Shown here: positions 52,642 through 61,154 of the stretch, in pieces
Layout of the letters: each line of letters opens with the position of its first letter
Numbering within the stretch: the first letter of the stretch is position 1
Source: Parafrankia irregularis
GTDB taxonomy: Bacteria; Actinomycetota; Actinomycetes; Frankiales; Frankiaceae
Reading direction: 5' to 3'
NCBI RefSeq assembly: GCF_001536285.1
Contig: NZ_FAOZ01000024.1
Span: forward strand, 1 to 64,000
Length of the DNA stretch: 64,000 nt
Notes under the pieces: model-generated
Told to the model about the DNA's origin: nothing
Seen by the model: only the letters and a program-made list of their open reading frames with translations
Database searches by the model: none
Made by a program: the position numbers and the translations under genes

Positions 52642-52712
52642 CGTGGCCCGTTCCGTCTCATCCAGCCAGTCGGTCCACGACAGGTAGTTGCCAGCCCGAC
52701 GACCGGCGCCGG

Positions 52713-53168
52713 TCAGCGCGGTGTGTGTTCCTGCGCTGCGGGTCGGCGCACGGCGCTGTCGAGTGCCTGCCTCAGGAGCTGGGTCAGGGTGGCCCGTTCC
52801 TGCGGAGAGAGCCCGGTGAGGATCTCGTCCTCGATCGTCTCCTGGGCGTGCTCGGCCTGCTCGAGCGCGCGGCGGCCGGCCTCAGTCATGGTCACGAGGT
52901 GGCGGCGGCGGTCGGCCGGGTCGCGGTGCCGCTCGGCCAGGCCGGCGGCCTCCAGCTCGTTCAGGAGCAGGACGCAGTAGTTGGCGTCGACGCAGAGGCC
53001 CTGGGTCAGGGCCCGCTGCGTGGTCGGGTCGTGATCGCGCAGGTAGGCCAGGGCTGCCAGCTCCTTGAGGCTGATGCCCAGCAGCTCCGGCGTGCTGGCC
53101 CGGTGGACCAGCCGGGACAGGCGGGTGAGCAACACGATCGGACCCGAGGTGATGGCTGTGTCCGACAC
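52713..53168 (-). CDS. MarR-family transcriptional regulator
   Basis: 151 residues from GTG at 53168. Winged helix: LKELAALAYLRDHDPTTQRALTQGLCVDANYCVLLLNELEAAGL with the wing ERHRDPADRRRHLVTMTEAG. Divergent from a drug-efflux-type MFS transporter, the classical MarR arrangement. The gap holds an imperfect dyad GACAAATC-TT-GATTGTC (53215-53231). A Cys in the recognition-helix region may sense oxidation, but this is speculative. Confidence 0.9.
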   Translation of the reverse strand: MSDTAITSGPIVLLTRLSRLVHRASTPELLGISLKELAALAYLRDHDPTTQRALTQGLCVDANYCVLLLNELEAAGLAERHRDPADRRRHLVTMTEAGRRALEQAEHAQETIEDEILTGLSPQERATLTQLLRQALDSAVRRPAAQEHTPR

Positions 53169-53214
53169 CGTTCTAGAGTAGCGTGAGCGAGACCATCACT
53201 CCTTCGTGATGATT

Positions 53215-53231
53215 GACAAATCTTGATTGTC
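53215..53231. promoter_or_regulatory. Imperfect dyad, candidate MarR operator
   Basis: GACAAATC TT GATTGTC, a palindrome with one bulged A, overlaps a TTGACA element at 53213-53218. It lies between the divergent MarR and MFS genes. Confidence 0.5.
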
Positions 53232-53280
53232 GCGATGGATCGACGATCGCGACCTCGACCGGCCCGGAGGAGATCCTCAG

Positions 53281-53304
53281 ATGGCCCACACAGCCGATGT
53301 CTGA
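53281..53304 (+). CDS. Possible seven-codon leader peptide
   Basis: ATG at 53281 is eight bases after a strong GGAGGAG and encodes MAHTADV before a TGA at 53302-53304. The stop lies just inside the start of the MFS gene (ATG 53297) in another frame. The transporter start itself has no ribosome site, so ribosomes ending the leader could start on it. Translational coupling is an inference. Confidence 0.4.
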   Translation: MAHTADV

Positions 53305-54856
53305 CCCCACGACGGCTCCCGGGGCGGCTCCCGCGGTGGCACCCGCGACCGTTCCCGTGGCTGCTCCCGCTCCGGGCGGGTCCGACCGCCGCCGCTGGAT
53401 CGCGCTGGTGGTCGTGTGCATGGCCATGTTGATGAACGCGCTCGACGGGTCAATCGTCAACGTGGCGTTGCCGTCGATCCAGAAGGATCTCGACTTCACC
53501 CAGTCCGGCCTCACCTGGGTCGTCGACGCCTACCTGATCTCCTTCGGGAGCTTCCTGCTGCTGGCGGGGCGGCTCGGCGATCTCGTCGGGCGCAAGAAGG
53601 TGTTCCTGGCAGGGGTGCTCCTGTTCACCGTCGCCTCCGTGCTGTGCGCTGTCTCGCCCGATCAGGGCACGCTGATCGCCGCGCGTTTTGCCCAGGGGCT
53701 CGGTGGCGCGGTCTCGTCGTCGGTGATCATCGCGATCATCGTCACCGAGTTCCCGGACCCGGCCGAGCGGGCCCGGGCGATGAGCGCGTACATCCTGGTG
53801 ACCGTGGGCGGCGGGTCGCTGGGCCTGCTGGCGGGCGGGGTCCTCACCCAGGCTGTCAGCTGGCACTGGATCTTTCTGATCAATCTCCCGATCGGGATTC
53901 TCACCTTCGTGCTCGGAATCCTGCTGATCGAGGAGAACGCCGGCCTCGGCCTCGGCCGCGGCGTGGACGTCACCGGATCACTGCTGGTCACCGGGGCGCT
54001 GCTGGTCGGGATCTACGGGATCGTCACCGCGGCGACGCACGGCTGGGCCTCGGCCCACACCGTCGGCCCCGGCGCGGTCGCGGTGGTCCTACTGGTGATG
54101 TTCTTCGTCGTCGAGGCCCGGCGGAGCAACCCGATCATGCCGCTGCGCATCCTGCGGATCCGCAGCCTGATCGGCTCCAGCGTCGTGCGCGGCTGCCTGT
54201 TCATCGGGATGCAGGTCCTGTTCTTCTTCGGGGCGCTCTATCTGCAGCAGATCCGTGGCTACAGCCCGCTGCGCACCGGTCTCGCGTTCCTGCCCACGAC
54301 GATCGTCGTGGCGGCGCTCTCGATGGGTGTCGTGAGCCGGCTGCTCCTGCGGTTCGGACCGCTGCCGATCGTTGTCCCAGGCCTGCTCGCGGCCCTGGCC
54401 GGGCTGCTCATGCTGGCCCGCGCGGACGAGCACACCAGCTACGCCACCGGTCTGCTGCCGCCGCTGGTGATCCTCGCGGTCGGCATCGCCTGTGCCACGG
54501 TCCCGCTGCTGTCGCTGGCCATGGCCGAGGTTCCGGCGGCCGATGCCGGGCTCGCCTCCGGGATCGTCAACGTCTCGATCTGGCTCAGCTCATCGGTTGG
54601 CCTCGCCGTGGTCTCCTCGGTGGCCGCCAGCCGGACGAAGGGCCTGGTCCAGGACGGGCATTCCGCCGTGAGCGCGGTGGTGAGCGGCTATCAGCTGGGC
54701 TATCTGATCGGTGCCGGCTGCGTGGCGGTCGGTCTGCTGACCGTCCTGACCGTCCTGCTGGGGCCGGCCCGGGCGGTGGCGACGGCGATGTCCAGCCCGG
54801 CGGGTGCCGGCGCGCCCGCCAGCGAACCGGCCCCCGCCGACACCGTCGCGACGTAG
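53297..54856 (+). CDS. MFS transporter, DHA2 (EmrB/QacA) family
   Basis: 519 residues from ATG at 53297; no other in-frame canonical start is available, and the earlier TTG at 53213 overlaps the operator. Fourteen membrane segments are likely. Signatures are LMNALDGSIVNVALPSIQ (motif D1), LLLAGRLGDLVGRKKVFL (motif A) and LVTVGGGSLGLLAGGVLT (motif C, antiporter). It exports hydrophobic compounds by proton exchange. Control by the divergent MarR protein is inferred. The tail is Ala/Pro-rich. Confidence 0.92.
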   Translation: MSDPTTAPGAAPAVAPATVPVAAPAPGGSDRRRWIALVVVCMAMLMNALDGSIVNVALPSIQKDLDFTQSGLTWVVDAYLISFGSFLLLAGRLGDLVGRKKVFLAGVLLFTVASVLCAVSPDQGTLIAARFAQGLGGAVSSSVIIAIIVTEFPDPAERARAMSAYILVTVGGGSLGLLAGGVLTQAVSWHWIFLINLPIGILTFVLGILLIEENAGLGLGRGVDVTGSLLVTGALLVGIYGIVTAATHGWASAHTVGPGAVAVVLLVMFFVVEARRSNPIMPLRILRIRSLIGSSVVRGCLFIGMQVLFFFGALYLQQIRGYSPLRTGLAFLPTTIVVAALSMGVVSRLLLRFGPLPIVVPGLLAALAGLLMLARADEHTSYATGLLPPLVILAVGIACATVPLLSLAMAEVPAADAGLASGIVNVSIWLSSSVGLAVVSSVAASRTKGLVQDGHSAVSAVVSGYQLGYLIGAGCVAVGLLTVLTVLLGPARAVATAMSSPAGAGAPASEPAPADTVAT

Positions 54857-54930
54857 GCCGGCACCGGCACCGGCGCCCGCACCGGCGCCGGCTTCGGGAG
54901 CGGTGCGGCGGCCTGCCCCGGCGCCGTCGG

Positions 54931-55584
54931 CTACGGCGCCGGGTGCCGCCCGGCCTGCGTCCTCGGCGAACTGAACAGGTCCGGTGCTGGAAGTGGCAGG
55001 GGCTGAGTGGCTGGCGAGCGCAGCCCTTCGAAAACCAGGGCGAGGTAGCGGCGCCACAGGGTCGGCTGATGGTCGCAGAGCGGCGCGGCGGCCTGGTAGA
55101 TGCCCCGCAGGAGCAGGATGACGTCCTGCCCGGTCACGTCGTCCCGGATGCCCTGCTGCGCCTGGGCGCGGGCGGTGAGCACCTCGGCGATCTCGGTCAG
55201 CCGGTCGGCGGCGGCCTGGACCGCCCGGTTGTCGGCGAAGGCCTCGCCGGAGGCCTGGCAGAGCGAACGGTCGCGGGACTGGAGATCGACCGCCGTGGTC
55301 ATGAACTCGAACAGGGCCGCGGTGGGGTCGGCGGCCTCGGACAGCCGCGTGCCGACCGCGGCGAGAAGGTCGAGCTGATCGCAAATGATCGCGGCGACCA
55401 GATCGTCCTTGGTGGGGAAGTGGCGGAAGACCGTGCCCTTGGCGACGCCGGCCTGCTGGGCAATCTGTGCGATCGAGGCCTGCGTGCCGTGCTCGGCGAA
55501 GACCGTGGCCGCCGCGTCGAGCAGCAGCCGCCGGTTGCGTGCGGCATCGGCCCGCAACCCGGGTGGTTCTGACGCGGCCGACAT
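54931..55584 (-). CDS. TetR-family transcriptional regulator
   Basis: 217 residues from ATG at 55584. The DNA-binding part is AATVFAEHGTQASIAQIAQQAGVAKGTVFRHFPTKDDLV, close in style to the TetR at 46623. The C-terminal domain includes ALFEFMTTAVDLQSRDRSL. It is divergent from the quinone-oxidoreductase-like gene; two 16-bp dyads (55649-55664 and 55688-55703) in the gap are its likely operators. Confidence 0.92.
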   Translation of the reverse strand: MSAASEPPGLRADAARNRRLLLDAAATVFAEHGTQASIAQIAQQAGVAKGTVFRHFPTKDDLVAAIICDQLDLLAAVGTRLSEAADPTAALFEFMTTAVDLQSRDRSLCQASGEAFADNRAVQAAADRLTEIAEVLTARAQAQQGIRDDVTGQDVILLLRGIYQAAAPLCDHQPTLWRRYLALVFEGLRSPATQPLPLPAPDLFSSPRTQAGRHPAP

Positions 55585-55648
55585 GCCTCACCCGTCCGTG
55601 TGCTTCCGCTGGACCAACACAGCCTATGGGTCAACACGGTCCAACAAG

Positions 55649-55703
55649 ATGACCGCCCGGTCATGTTCTCTGTTACGCTCTCGAAAAATGACCGATGGGT
55701 CAT
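55649..55703. promoter_or_regulatory. Two TetR-type operator dyads
   Basis: ATGACCGCCCGGTCAT (55649-55664, 7-base arms) and ATGACCGATGGGTCAT (55688-55703, 6-base arms) are 39 bp apart between the divergent TetR and oxidoreductase genes. The shared ATGACC/GGTCAT arms point to one protein binding both. Confidence 0.8.
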
Positions 55704-55743
55704 CTTCTGGTTCTGGTGCGGGTGGACGACGAAGGAAACGAGG

Positions 55744-56775
55744 ATGCCGGTGACCATCACGATGCGTGCTGTCGTCGCGGACGACTACGGCCCGGTGGAG
55801 CGGCTGGAAGTCAGATCACTGCCTGTTCCCCGGCCAGGCCCCGGGCAGATTCAGGTGCGTGTGCGCGCCTCGACACTCAACCCCGCCGAGGTCCGGGTGC
55901 TCGACGGCTCGATGCGCGACCTCGCCCCACTGAGCTTTCCGCATGTGGTCGGCCGCGACTTCGCCGGCGTCGTGACCGAGACCGGAGACGGCGTGCGCCG
56001 GTTCGCCGTCGGAGACGAGGTCTTCGGCTTCGGATTTCCCGAGAGCATGGCCAACCTCGCCGCGATGGTCGGGTCGCCGCCCTCACTGGCGACGGGCACG
56101 CTGGCCGAGTACGCGGTCTTCGAAGCCGACACCCCGGGCCTCGCGCTTCGTCCCGCCGGTCTGACGGCCGAGCATGCCGCGACGCTGCCCACCGCCGGCC
56201 TGACCGCGCTGGCGCTGGCCCGGGCCGGAGAGTTTCAGCCCGGTGACGTCGTTGCGGTGATCGGGGCGACGGGCGGTGTCGGCAGTGTGCTGCTACCGCT
56301 GCTGTCCACGGCGAAGGTGCACGTCGTCGCCACCGCGAGCCCCGTGGACGACGGCTACGTGCGCGACCTGGGAGCGGCCGAGGTCATCGATCACCGCGCC
56401 GTCGACGTCGCCGACGAGATCGTTCGGCGCCACCCCGACGGCGTCGACGCCGTTGTCAACCTGGCGCTTCCCGGTGACGGGCTCGTCGGTGCGGCCACCG
56501 CGATCCGGCCCGGCGGCCGACTGCTCAACATCGTCTTTCCCGTTCCCGACGCTGCCGCGTTCAGGGGCAAGGACCTCACCGTCCAGACCGTCATCACCAG
56601 CGCGCAGCCGGGCGATCTGGACCTGTTGGCCGCGCAGGCGCTGGACGGATCGCTGCCCGCCGCGATCAGCAGGCGGTACCCGCTCGCGGACGGCGTCCGT
56701 GCCTGCGTCGAGTTCCTGAACGAGCACACCCGCGGGAAGGTTGTCGTCGTCGTGGCGGAAGACGAGGAAGGTTGA
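55744..56775 (+). CDS. Zinc-independent alcohol dehydrogenase-like quinone oxidoreductase (MDR)
   Basis: 343 residues from ATG at 55744 with AAGGAA upstream; ATG 55762 is possible. GroES-like N-terminal part: RPGPGQIQVRVRASTLNPAEVRVLDG and FPHVVGRDFAGVV. The NADP loop is VAVIGATGGVGSVLLPLL. No zinc-binding Cys/His set is present, which fits the quinone-reductase or enoyl-reductase group. LVGAATAIRPGGRLLNIVFP and ISRRYPLADGVRACVEF close the fold. Regulated, by inference, by the divergent TetR. Confidence 0.9.
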   Translation: MPVTITMRAVVADDYGPVERLEVRSLPVPRPGPGQIQVRVRASTLNPAEVRVLDGSMRDLAPLSFPHVVGRDFAGVVTETGDGVRRFAVGDEVFGFGFPESMANLAAMVGSPPSLATGTLAEYAVFEADTPGLALRPAGLTAEHAATLPTAGLTALALARAGEFQPGDVVAVIGATGGVGSVLLPLLSTAKVHVVATASPVDDGYVRDLGAAEVIDHRAVDVADEIVRRHPDGVDAVVNLALPGDGLVGAATAIRPGGRLLNIVFPVPDAAAFRGKDLTVQTVITSAQPGDLDLLAAQALDGSLPAAISRRYPLADGVRACVEFLNEHTRGKVVVVVAEDEEG

Positions 56776-56820
56776 CCCGCGGTCGCCTTCGCGCGGCGGA
56801 GTGATCCGGCGTGCGGGTGT

Positions 56821-57393
56821 TCAGATCCGGCCGGCCACCGTTCGCGCCAGGTTCTCCAGGGGCCCGCGGTTCTCCGCCGGATCGTTGTTGCGGGCCAGCA
56901 CGATCGACACCCAGAAGTCGTTCACGTTGACGAAGACCGCGTAGTCCTCGATGTAGGCTTCCTTGCCGATTCCCGGCAACGGGGTGAGCGTGTGGCCGAT
57001 GCCGCGCTCGGCAGTGAGATAATCCTGTGCCGTTTGCCCGGAGAAGATCTCCACCTGGCCGGTCGGCCCGTCGGGCGGTGCTGTGTAGACGCACCTCTCC
57101 GGGGTGGACTCGGGGCTGCCCAGCGCGGTGCCGGCGAGTTGCTCGGCCTCCGGCCGGGACACGAGTTTGCAGGGATCCGGGACTCCCGCCGCGTTTCCCG
57201 CCGGCCCGGCCGATTTCCCGCTGCCGGTTCCGCCTGTGGTTGTCGCCGTCGCCGGCTGGCTGCCGTCCGCTGGGGGAGTCGAGGCCTCATCCGAGGAGCC
57301 GCATCCCGCCAGACTGATCGTCATGACGACCGCGAGCGCGGGCAGCATCCCGCGAGCCGCGCGGCGAATCCGATCCATCGCAGAACGAGTCAT
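56821..57393 (-). CDS. DUF3558-like lipoprotein
   Basis: 190 residues from ATG at 57393 with GGGGGA upstream. The signal peptide ends in lipobox SLAGC, so the mature protein is anchored on the outer face of the membrane. After a Thr/Ser/Pro/Gly linker the domain begins DPCKLVSRPEAEQLAG and contains a second Cys in ERCVYTAPP, a likely disulfide. GHTLTPLPGIGKEAYIED and DFWVSIVLARN are typical of DUF3558 proteins. Function is not known. Downstream neighbour of the Fic gene, same strand. Confidence 0.85.
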   Translation of the reverse strand: MTRSAMDRIRRAARGMLPALAVVMTISLAGCGSSDEASTPPADGSQPATATTTGGTGSGKSAGPAGNAAGVPDPCKLVSRPEAEQLAGTALGSPESTPERCVYTAPPDGPTGQVEIFSGQTAQDYLTAERGIGHTLTPLPGIGKEAYIEDYAVFVNVNDFWVSIVLARNNDPAENRGPLENLARTVAGRI

Positions 57394-57565
57394 AAGAATC
57401 CCCCACCTGCCGGCCACCGCCGACACCCCCATCCCGGGCGAACGGGACGAACCTATTGCCCGTCGGCGGTGGCGACGGGCAAAAGTCGTATGCCTGACGA
57501 TCCGGCGTCGGGCAGGCTCGCCACGCTCCGGACCTGCAGGGTCGATGAACCTGGCGGGCTGCCGA

Positions 57566-58837
57566 TCAAGGTCTGTGGGGCACGCGGCGGTTGGGCGGGC
57601 TGACCATGGTGTCGCCGGCTGGGCTGGCGAGGCGTCGTTCAAGATAGACGAACGCTTCGATGGCTTCGGGGGCTTCGAACGCACGATTTCGGCGTCCAAC
57701 CGTGACCTGGCGGAGAACGCCGACATCGACGAGACGGTTGATCGCCTGGTTTGTTGCCTGCAGGCTCCGACCTGCGAGTGCGGCAGCAGAGCCGACGGTC
57801 AGCACCGGCGTCGCGGGGAGCAGGTGCACGATGCGTTCCAGCGTGGAGTCGGCGCGCACGCGGCCGGCTCTGCGGAGCCAGTCATTGCGAAGCGTTTCGA
57901 GGCGCTGCTCGAAATCGACGGCATCCGCACACGCGCGGGTACAGGCGGCGGCGAACAGCGCGACCCAGGAATCGGTTGCCACCTGCGCCTCGTCGGAAGT
58001 TGCCGGACCCACGTAGTGAGTAGCGGAAAGCGCCGCGAGGTACTCACGGGACCAGGTCGCGAGGATCAGGGAGACAGGGGGTAGGACACCCGCTGCGAGC
58101 CCGCGGCGCCGCAGCAGCATGTGGATCAGTGCGCGGCCGGTCCGGCCGTTCCCGTCGACAAACGGGTGGATCGTCTCGAACTGTGCGTGCGCGATGGCTG
58201 CCTGGGCGACGGCTGGAAGACTGTCGTCGGCGCAGAACGCGCAGAGGTCTTCGAGCAGGTCGGGCACGGCCTCAGGGGGCGGTGGGACGAAGGCGGCCGA
58301 GCACGGGTTGTAGCCGCTTCCTCCGATCCAGTTCTGTTCGGTTCGAAGCTTGCCGGCATGCTGCTCCAGGTGGCTGGCGGTGAGCAGGCGCCGGTGGACA
58401 TCGAGCAGAGACGCGACAGTGATGGGATCACCGACACCGACCAGTTCGGTCGCACGTACCATTGCGTCGATGTTGGCCAGTACTTCGGCCGCGGTGATGT
58501 CGGTGGCGGGCTCGCCGAACCCGCGCGCTGCCTCGGCCCGCAGGAGGCGTCGGCCGCCGACCTCGAGGCCTTCGATCCGAGATGAGGCGACCGACTCGGC
58601 CCGCAGAAGGATGCGTGCCAGCACTTCGGTGCCTCGTAGTGCGGAGGCCTCGCGGTCGAGCCGGCTGATTGCGACCTCGGCCTCCGCGACATCTGCCGCT
58701 GTCGCGGCATCAAGACGCCACGTCCGGCCGACCAGGCGGTCCGGCAGGTAGGCGTCGTAGTCGCAACCGAGCCTGTCTCGCCGGGACAGCCCTGCGCCAG
58801 GATCGCTCTCCCAACGCTGCCGTAGGAGTTCAGCCAT
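57566..58837 (-). CDS. Fic-domain protein (AMPylator-type)
   Basis: 423 residues from ATG at 58837 behind GGAGG. The Fic core motif HPFVDGNGRTGR is near residues 223-234, with the catalytic His first. An N-terminal inhibitory helix motif SSRIEG (S/T-x3-E-G/N) is near 85-90, which places it in class II, where the Glu blocks the ATP site until released. A C-terminal winged-helix-like part follows (VLTVGSAAALAGRSLQATNQAINRL with VLRQVTVGRRNRAFEA). It would transfer AMP to a target protein. A 17-bp inverted repeat lies across its translation start region. No partner antitoxin is adjacent. Confidence 0.9.
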   Translation of the reverse strand: MAELLRQRWESDPGAGLSRRDRLGCDYDAYLPDRLVGRTWRLDAATAADVAEAEVAISRLDREASALRGTEVLARILLRAESVASSRIEGLEVGGRRLLRAEAARGFGEPATDITAAEVLANIDAMVRATELVGVGDPITVASLLDVHRRLLTASHLEQHAGKLRTEQNWIGGSGYNPCSAAFVPPPPEAVPDLLEDLCAFCADDSLPAVAQAAIAHAQFETIHPFVDGNGRTGRALIHMLLRRRGLAAGVLPPVSLILATWSREYLAALSATHYVGPATSDEAQVATDSWVALFAAACTRACADAVDFEQRLETLRNDWLRRAGRVRADSTLERIVHLLPATPVLTVGSAAALAGRSLQATNQAINRLVDVGVLRQVTVGRRNRAFEAPEAIEAFVYLERRLASPAGDTMVSPPNRRVPHRP

Positions 58838-58845
58838 CTCGACAG

Positions 58846-58886
58846 CCTCCATAATCAAGGTTATGTCACAACCTTGATTATGGAGG
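58846..58886. promoter_or_regulatory. 17-bp perfect inverted repeat at the fic start
   Basis: CCTCCATAATCAAGGTT (58846-58862) and its exact complement (58870-58886), loop ATGTCAC. The arm nearer the fic gene contains its GGAGG ribosome site. It is either an operator for an autoregulator or an RNA hairpin hiding the ribosome site. Confidence 0.8.
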
Positions 58887-58927
58887 AGTCGACTTCAAGG
58901 TTGCCGTTACCGGGCCAGGCGCGTCGA

Positions 58928-59395
58928 TCAGTCGCCGGGAACGGTGCCTGGCGCTGGGAGCTGTGCTGCCGGCTGGGCAGCTTCCTCGTCGGTGAGCAGG
59001 CGGGAGCGGGTGAGGAAGCGGTAGCCCTCGGGTGCCTCCAGGCTGAAGCCGGCGCCGCGGCCGGGCACCAGGTCGATGGTCAGGTGGGTGTGCGACCAGT
59101 ACTCGAACTGGGCCGCGCCGATGTAGACGGGCACGCCTTCGCCCGGCACGGCGTCCCCCGGGGCGACGTCCTTCCCGACGCCGATCACGCCGAGGAGGAC
59201 GTCGCTGTCACCGACCAGAAACTCCCCGCGCGGAAAGCACATCGGCGACGAGCCGTCGCAGCACCCACCCGACTGGTGGATCATCAACGGCCCGTGCTCC
59301 TGGGCGAGGCGGCGCAGCATGGCGAGCGCGGCAGGCGTGGCGTCGACCCGGGTCACGTCCGTGCTGTCTGCGCTGTCTGTGCTCTCCTGGTGCAT
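58928..59395 (-). CDS. DUF779 family protein
   Basis: 155 residues from ATG at 59395. Conserved motifs: LMIHQSGGCCDGSSPMCFP (three Cys, possible metal site), FLVGDSDVLLG, and VYIGAAQFEYWSHTHLTIDL. DUF779 genes usually accompany acetaldehyde or alcohol dehydrogenase genes, as here: the aldehyde dehydrogenase gene ends 77 bases upstream on the same strand. Probably a helper for the dehydrogenase or its metal supply, which is inference. Confidence 0.9.
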   Translation of the reverse strand: MHQESTDSADSTDVTRVDATPAALAMLRRLAQEHGPLMIHQSGGCCDGSSPMCFPRGEFLVGDSDVLLGVIGVGKDVAPGDAVPGEGVPVYIGAAQFEYWSHTHLTIDLVPGRGAGFSLEAPEGYRFLTRSRLLTDEEAAQPAAQLPAPGTVPGD

Positions 59396-59471
59396 CGCCG
59401 TCTCCTGTCGGTCGCGGGCGGGAAGGCTGCCGAGCGATCTGGCGATCTGGCGGGCTCGGCGGCTTGGCGGC

Positions 59472-60995
59472 CTAGAAGAAGCCCATCGCCTTGGGGGAGT
59501 AGCTGACCAGCAGGTTCTTCGTCTGCTGGTAGTGGTCGAGCATCATGCTGTGGTTCTCCCGGCCGATCCCGGACTGCTTGTACCCGCCGAACGCCGCGTG
59601 CGCCGGGTAGAGGTGGTAGCAGTTCGTCCAGACCCGGCCCGCCTGGATGTCCCGCCCGGCCCGGTAGGCGAGGTTGCCGTTACGGGTCCACACGCCGGCG
59701 CCGAGGCCGTAGAGGGAGTCGTTGGCCTGGGCGATCGCGTCGTCGTAGCCGTCGAAGGAGGTCACCGACACCACCGGCCCGAAGATCTCCTCCTGGAAGA
59801 TCCGCATCCGGTTGGTGCCCTGGAAGATCGTCGGCTGGACGTAGTAGCCGCCCGAAAGGTCGCCGCCCAGCTCGGCGCGCTCGCCACCCAGGACGAGGCG
59901 GGCGCCCTCCTTCTTCCCGATGTCGATGTAGGAGAGGATCTTCTCGAGCTGGTCGGAGCTGGCCTGTGCGCCGATCATCGTGTCGGTGTCGAGCGGGTCG
60001 CCCTGGCGCACCGCCTTCGTGCGGACGGCCGCCGCGTCCAGGAAGTCGTCGAAGATCGACCGGTCGATGAGGGCGCGGGACGGGCAGGTGCAGACCTCGC
60101 CCTGGTTGAGGGCGAACATGGTGAATCCCTCCAGGCACTTGTCCTGGAAGTCGTCATGCTCGGCGAGGACGTCCCTGAAGAAGATGTTCGGGCTCTTCCC
60201 GCCGAGCTCCAGCGTCACCGGGATCAGGTTCTGGCTCGCGTACTGCATGATCAGGCGCCCGGTCGTGGTCTCACCGGTGAAGGCGATCTTCGCGATCCGG
60301 GGCGATGACGCCAGCGGCTTGCCGGCCTCGACGCCGAAGCCCTGCACCACGTTGAGAACACCGGGCGGCAGCAGGTCCGCGATCAGCTCCCACAGCAGGT
60401 TGATGGACGCCGGTGTCTGCTCGGCGGGCTTGAGCACGACGGCGTTGCCGGCCGCGAGCGCCGGCGCGAGCTTCCACGTCGCCATCAGCAGCGGGAAGTT
60501 CCACGGGATGATCTGCCCGACGACCCCGAGCGGCTCGTGGAAGTGGTAGGCGACGGTGTCCTCGTCGAGCTGCGACAAGGTGCCTTCCTGCGCCCGGATG
60601 GCGCCGGCGAAATACCGGAAGTGGTCGATGGCCAGCGGAATGTCGGCCGCCAGCGTCTCGCGGACCGGCTTGCCGTTGTCCCAGGTCTCACCGACCGCCA
60701 GCAGTTCGAGATTCGCCTCCATCCGGTCGGCGATCCTGTTGAGGATGTCGGCGCGGGCGGCCACCGCCGTCTTCCCCCACGCGGGTGCGGCCGCATGGGC
60801 GGCGTCGAGGGCCTTCTCGACGTCCTCGGCGCTGGAGCGGGCGATCTCGGTGAAGGCCTGGCCGGTGACCGGGCTCGGGTTCTCGAAGTACCGGCCCTTC
60901 ACCGGCGGCACGTACTCGCCACCGATGATGTTGTCGTAGCGCGACGCGTAGCGGACTGGCGAGCCCGGTTCGCCAGGGCGGGCGTAGATGGTCAT
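59472..60995 (-). CDS. NAD-dependent aldehyde dehydrogenase (acetaldehyde dehydrogenase/ExaC type)
   Basis: 507 residues, complete. Landmarks: [53 protein letters not shown], the catalytic Glu in [13 protein letters not shown] and the catalytic Cys in [34 protein letters not shown] and [16 protein letters not shown] near the C-terminus are typical. It oxidises acetaldehyde or related aldehydes to acids. Forms a unit with the DUF779 gene and is divergent from a GAF-type activator, whose binding repeats at 61066-61087 lie between them. Confidence 0.93.
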   Translation of the reverse strand: MTIYARPGEPGSPVRYASRYDNIIGGEYVPPVKGRYFENPSPVTGQAFTEIARSSAEDVEKALDAAHAAAPAWGKTAVAARADILNRIADRMEANLELLAVGETWDNGKPVRETLAADIPLAIDHFRYFAGAIRAQEGTLSQLDEDTVAYHFHEPLGVVGQIIPWNFPLLMATWKLAPALAAGNAVVLKPAEQTPASINLLWELIADLLPPGVLNVVQGFGVEAGKPLASSPRIAKIAFTGETTTGRLIMQYASQNLIPVTLELGGKSPNIFFRDVLAEHDDFQDKCLEGFTMFALNQGEVCTCPSRALIDRSIFDDFLDAAAVRTKAVRQGDPLDTDTMIGAQASSDQLEKILSYIDIGKKEGARLVLGGERAELGGDLSGGYYVQPTIFQGTNRMRIFQEEIFGPVVSVTSFDGYDDAIAQANDSLYGLGAGVWTRNGNLAYRAGRDIQAGRVWTNCYHLYPAHAAFGGYKQSGIGRENHSMMLDHYQQTKNLLVSYSPKAMGFF

Positions 60996-61065
60996 CTCGA
61001 GCGCTCCCTCTGCGATGTGAGGCCGGTCACCGTGACGCCGGCTGCGTGCACGCTAGATCGGTGAA

Positions 61066-61087
61066 CGTTGCAACACCGTTGCAACAC
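61066..61087. promoter_or_regulatory. Tandem 11-bp repeat with GTTGCAAC palindromes
   Basis: CGTTGCAACAC occurs twice head to tail, with an exact 11-bp period. Each copy holds the 8-bp palindrome GTTGCAAC. It lies between the divergent aldehyde dehydrogenase and GAF regulator genes and is the best candidate for that regulator's binding site. Confidence 0.65.
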
Positions 61088-61154
61088 GGCGGGGGTGCCA
61101 GCGGCCCCTTGCCCACTGATCCGGTTCGCGCCACCCTGTCGGGGGGAGGTCTCC

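Noticed and set aside
53416-55572. 718-residue plus-strand frame
   Set aside because: Runs out of frame through the MFS gene and antisense to the TetR gene; Arg/Gly-rich shadow.
58874-59506. 210-residue plus-strand frame starting at the inverted repeat by fic
   Set aside because: Mostly antisense to the DUF779 gene; its GGAGG is only the mirror arm of the repeat.
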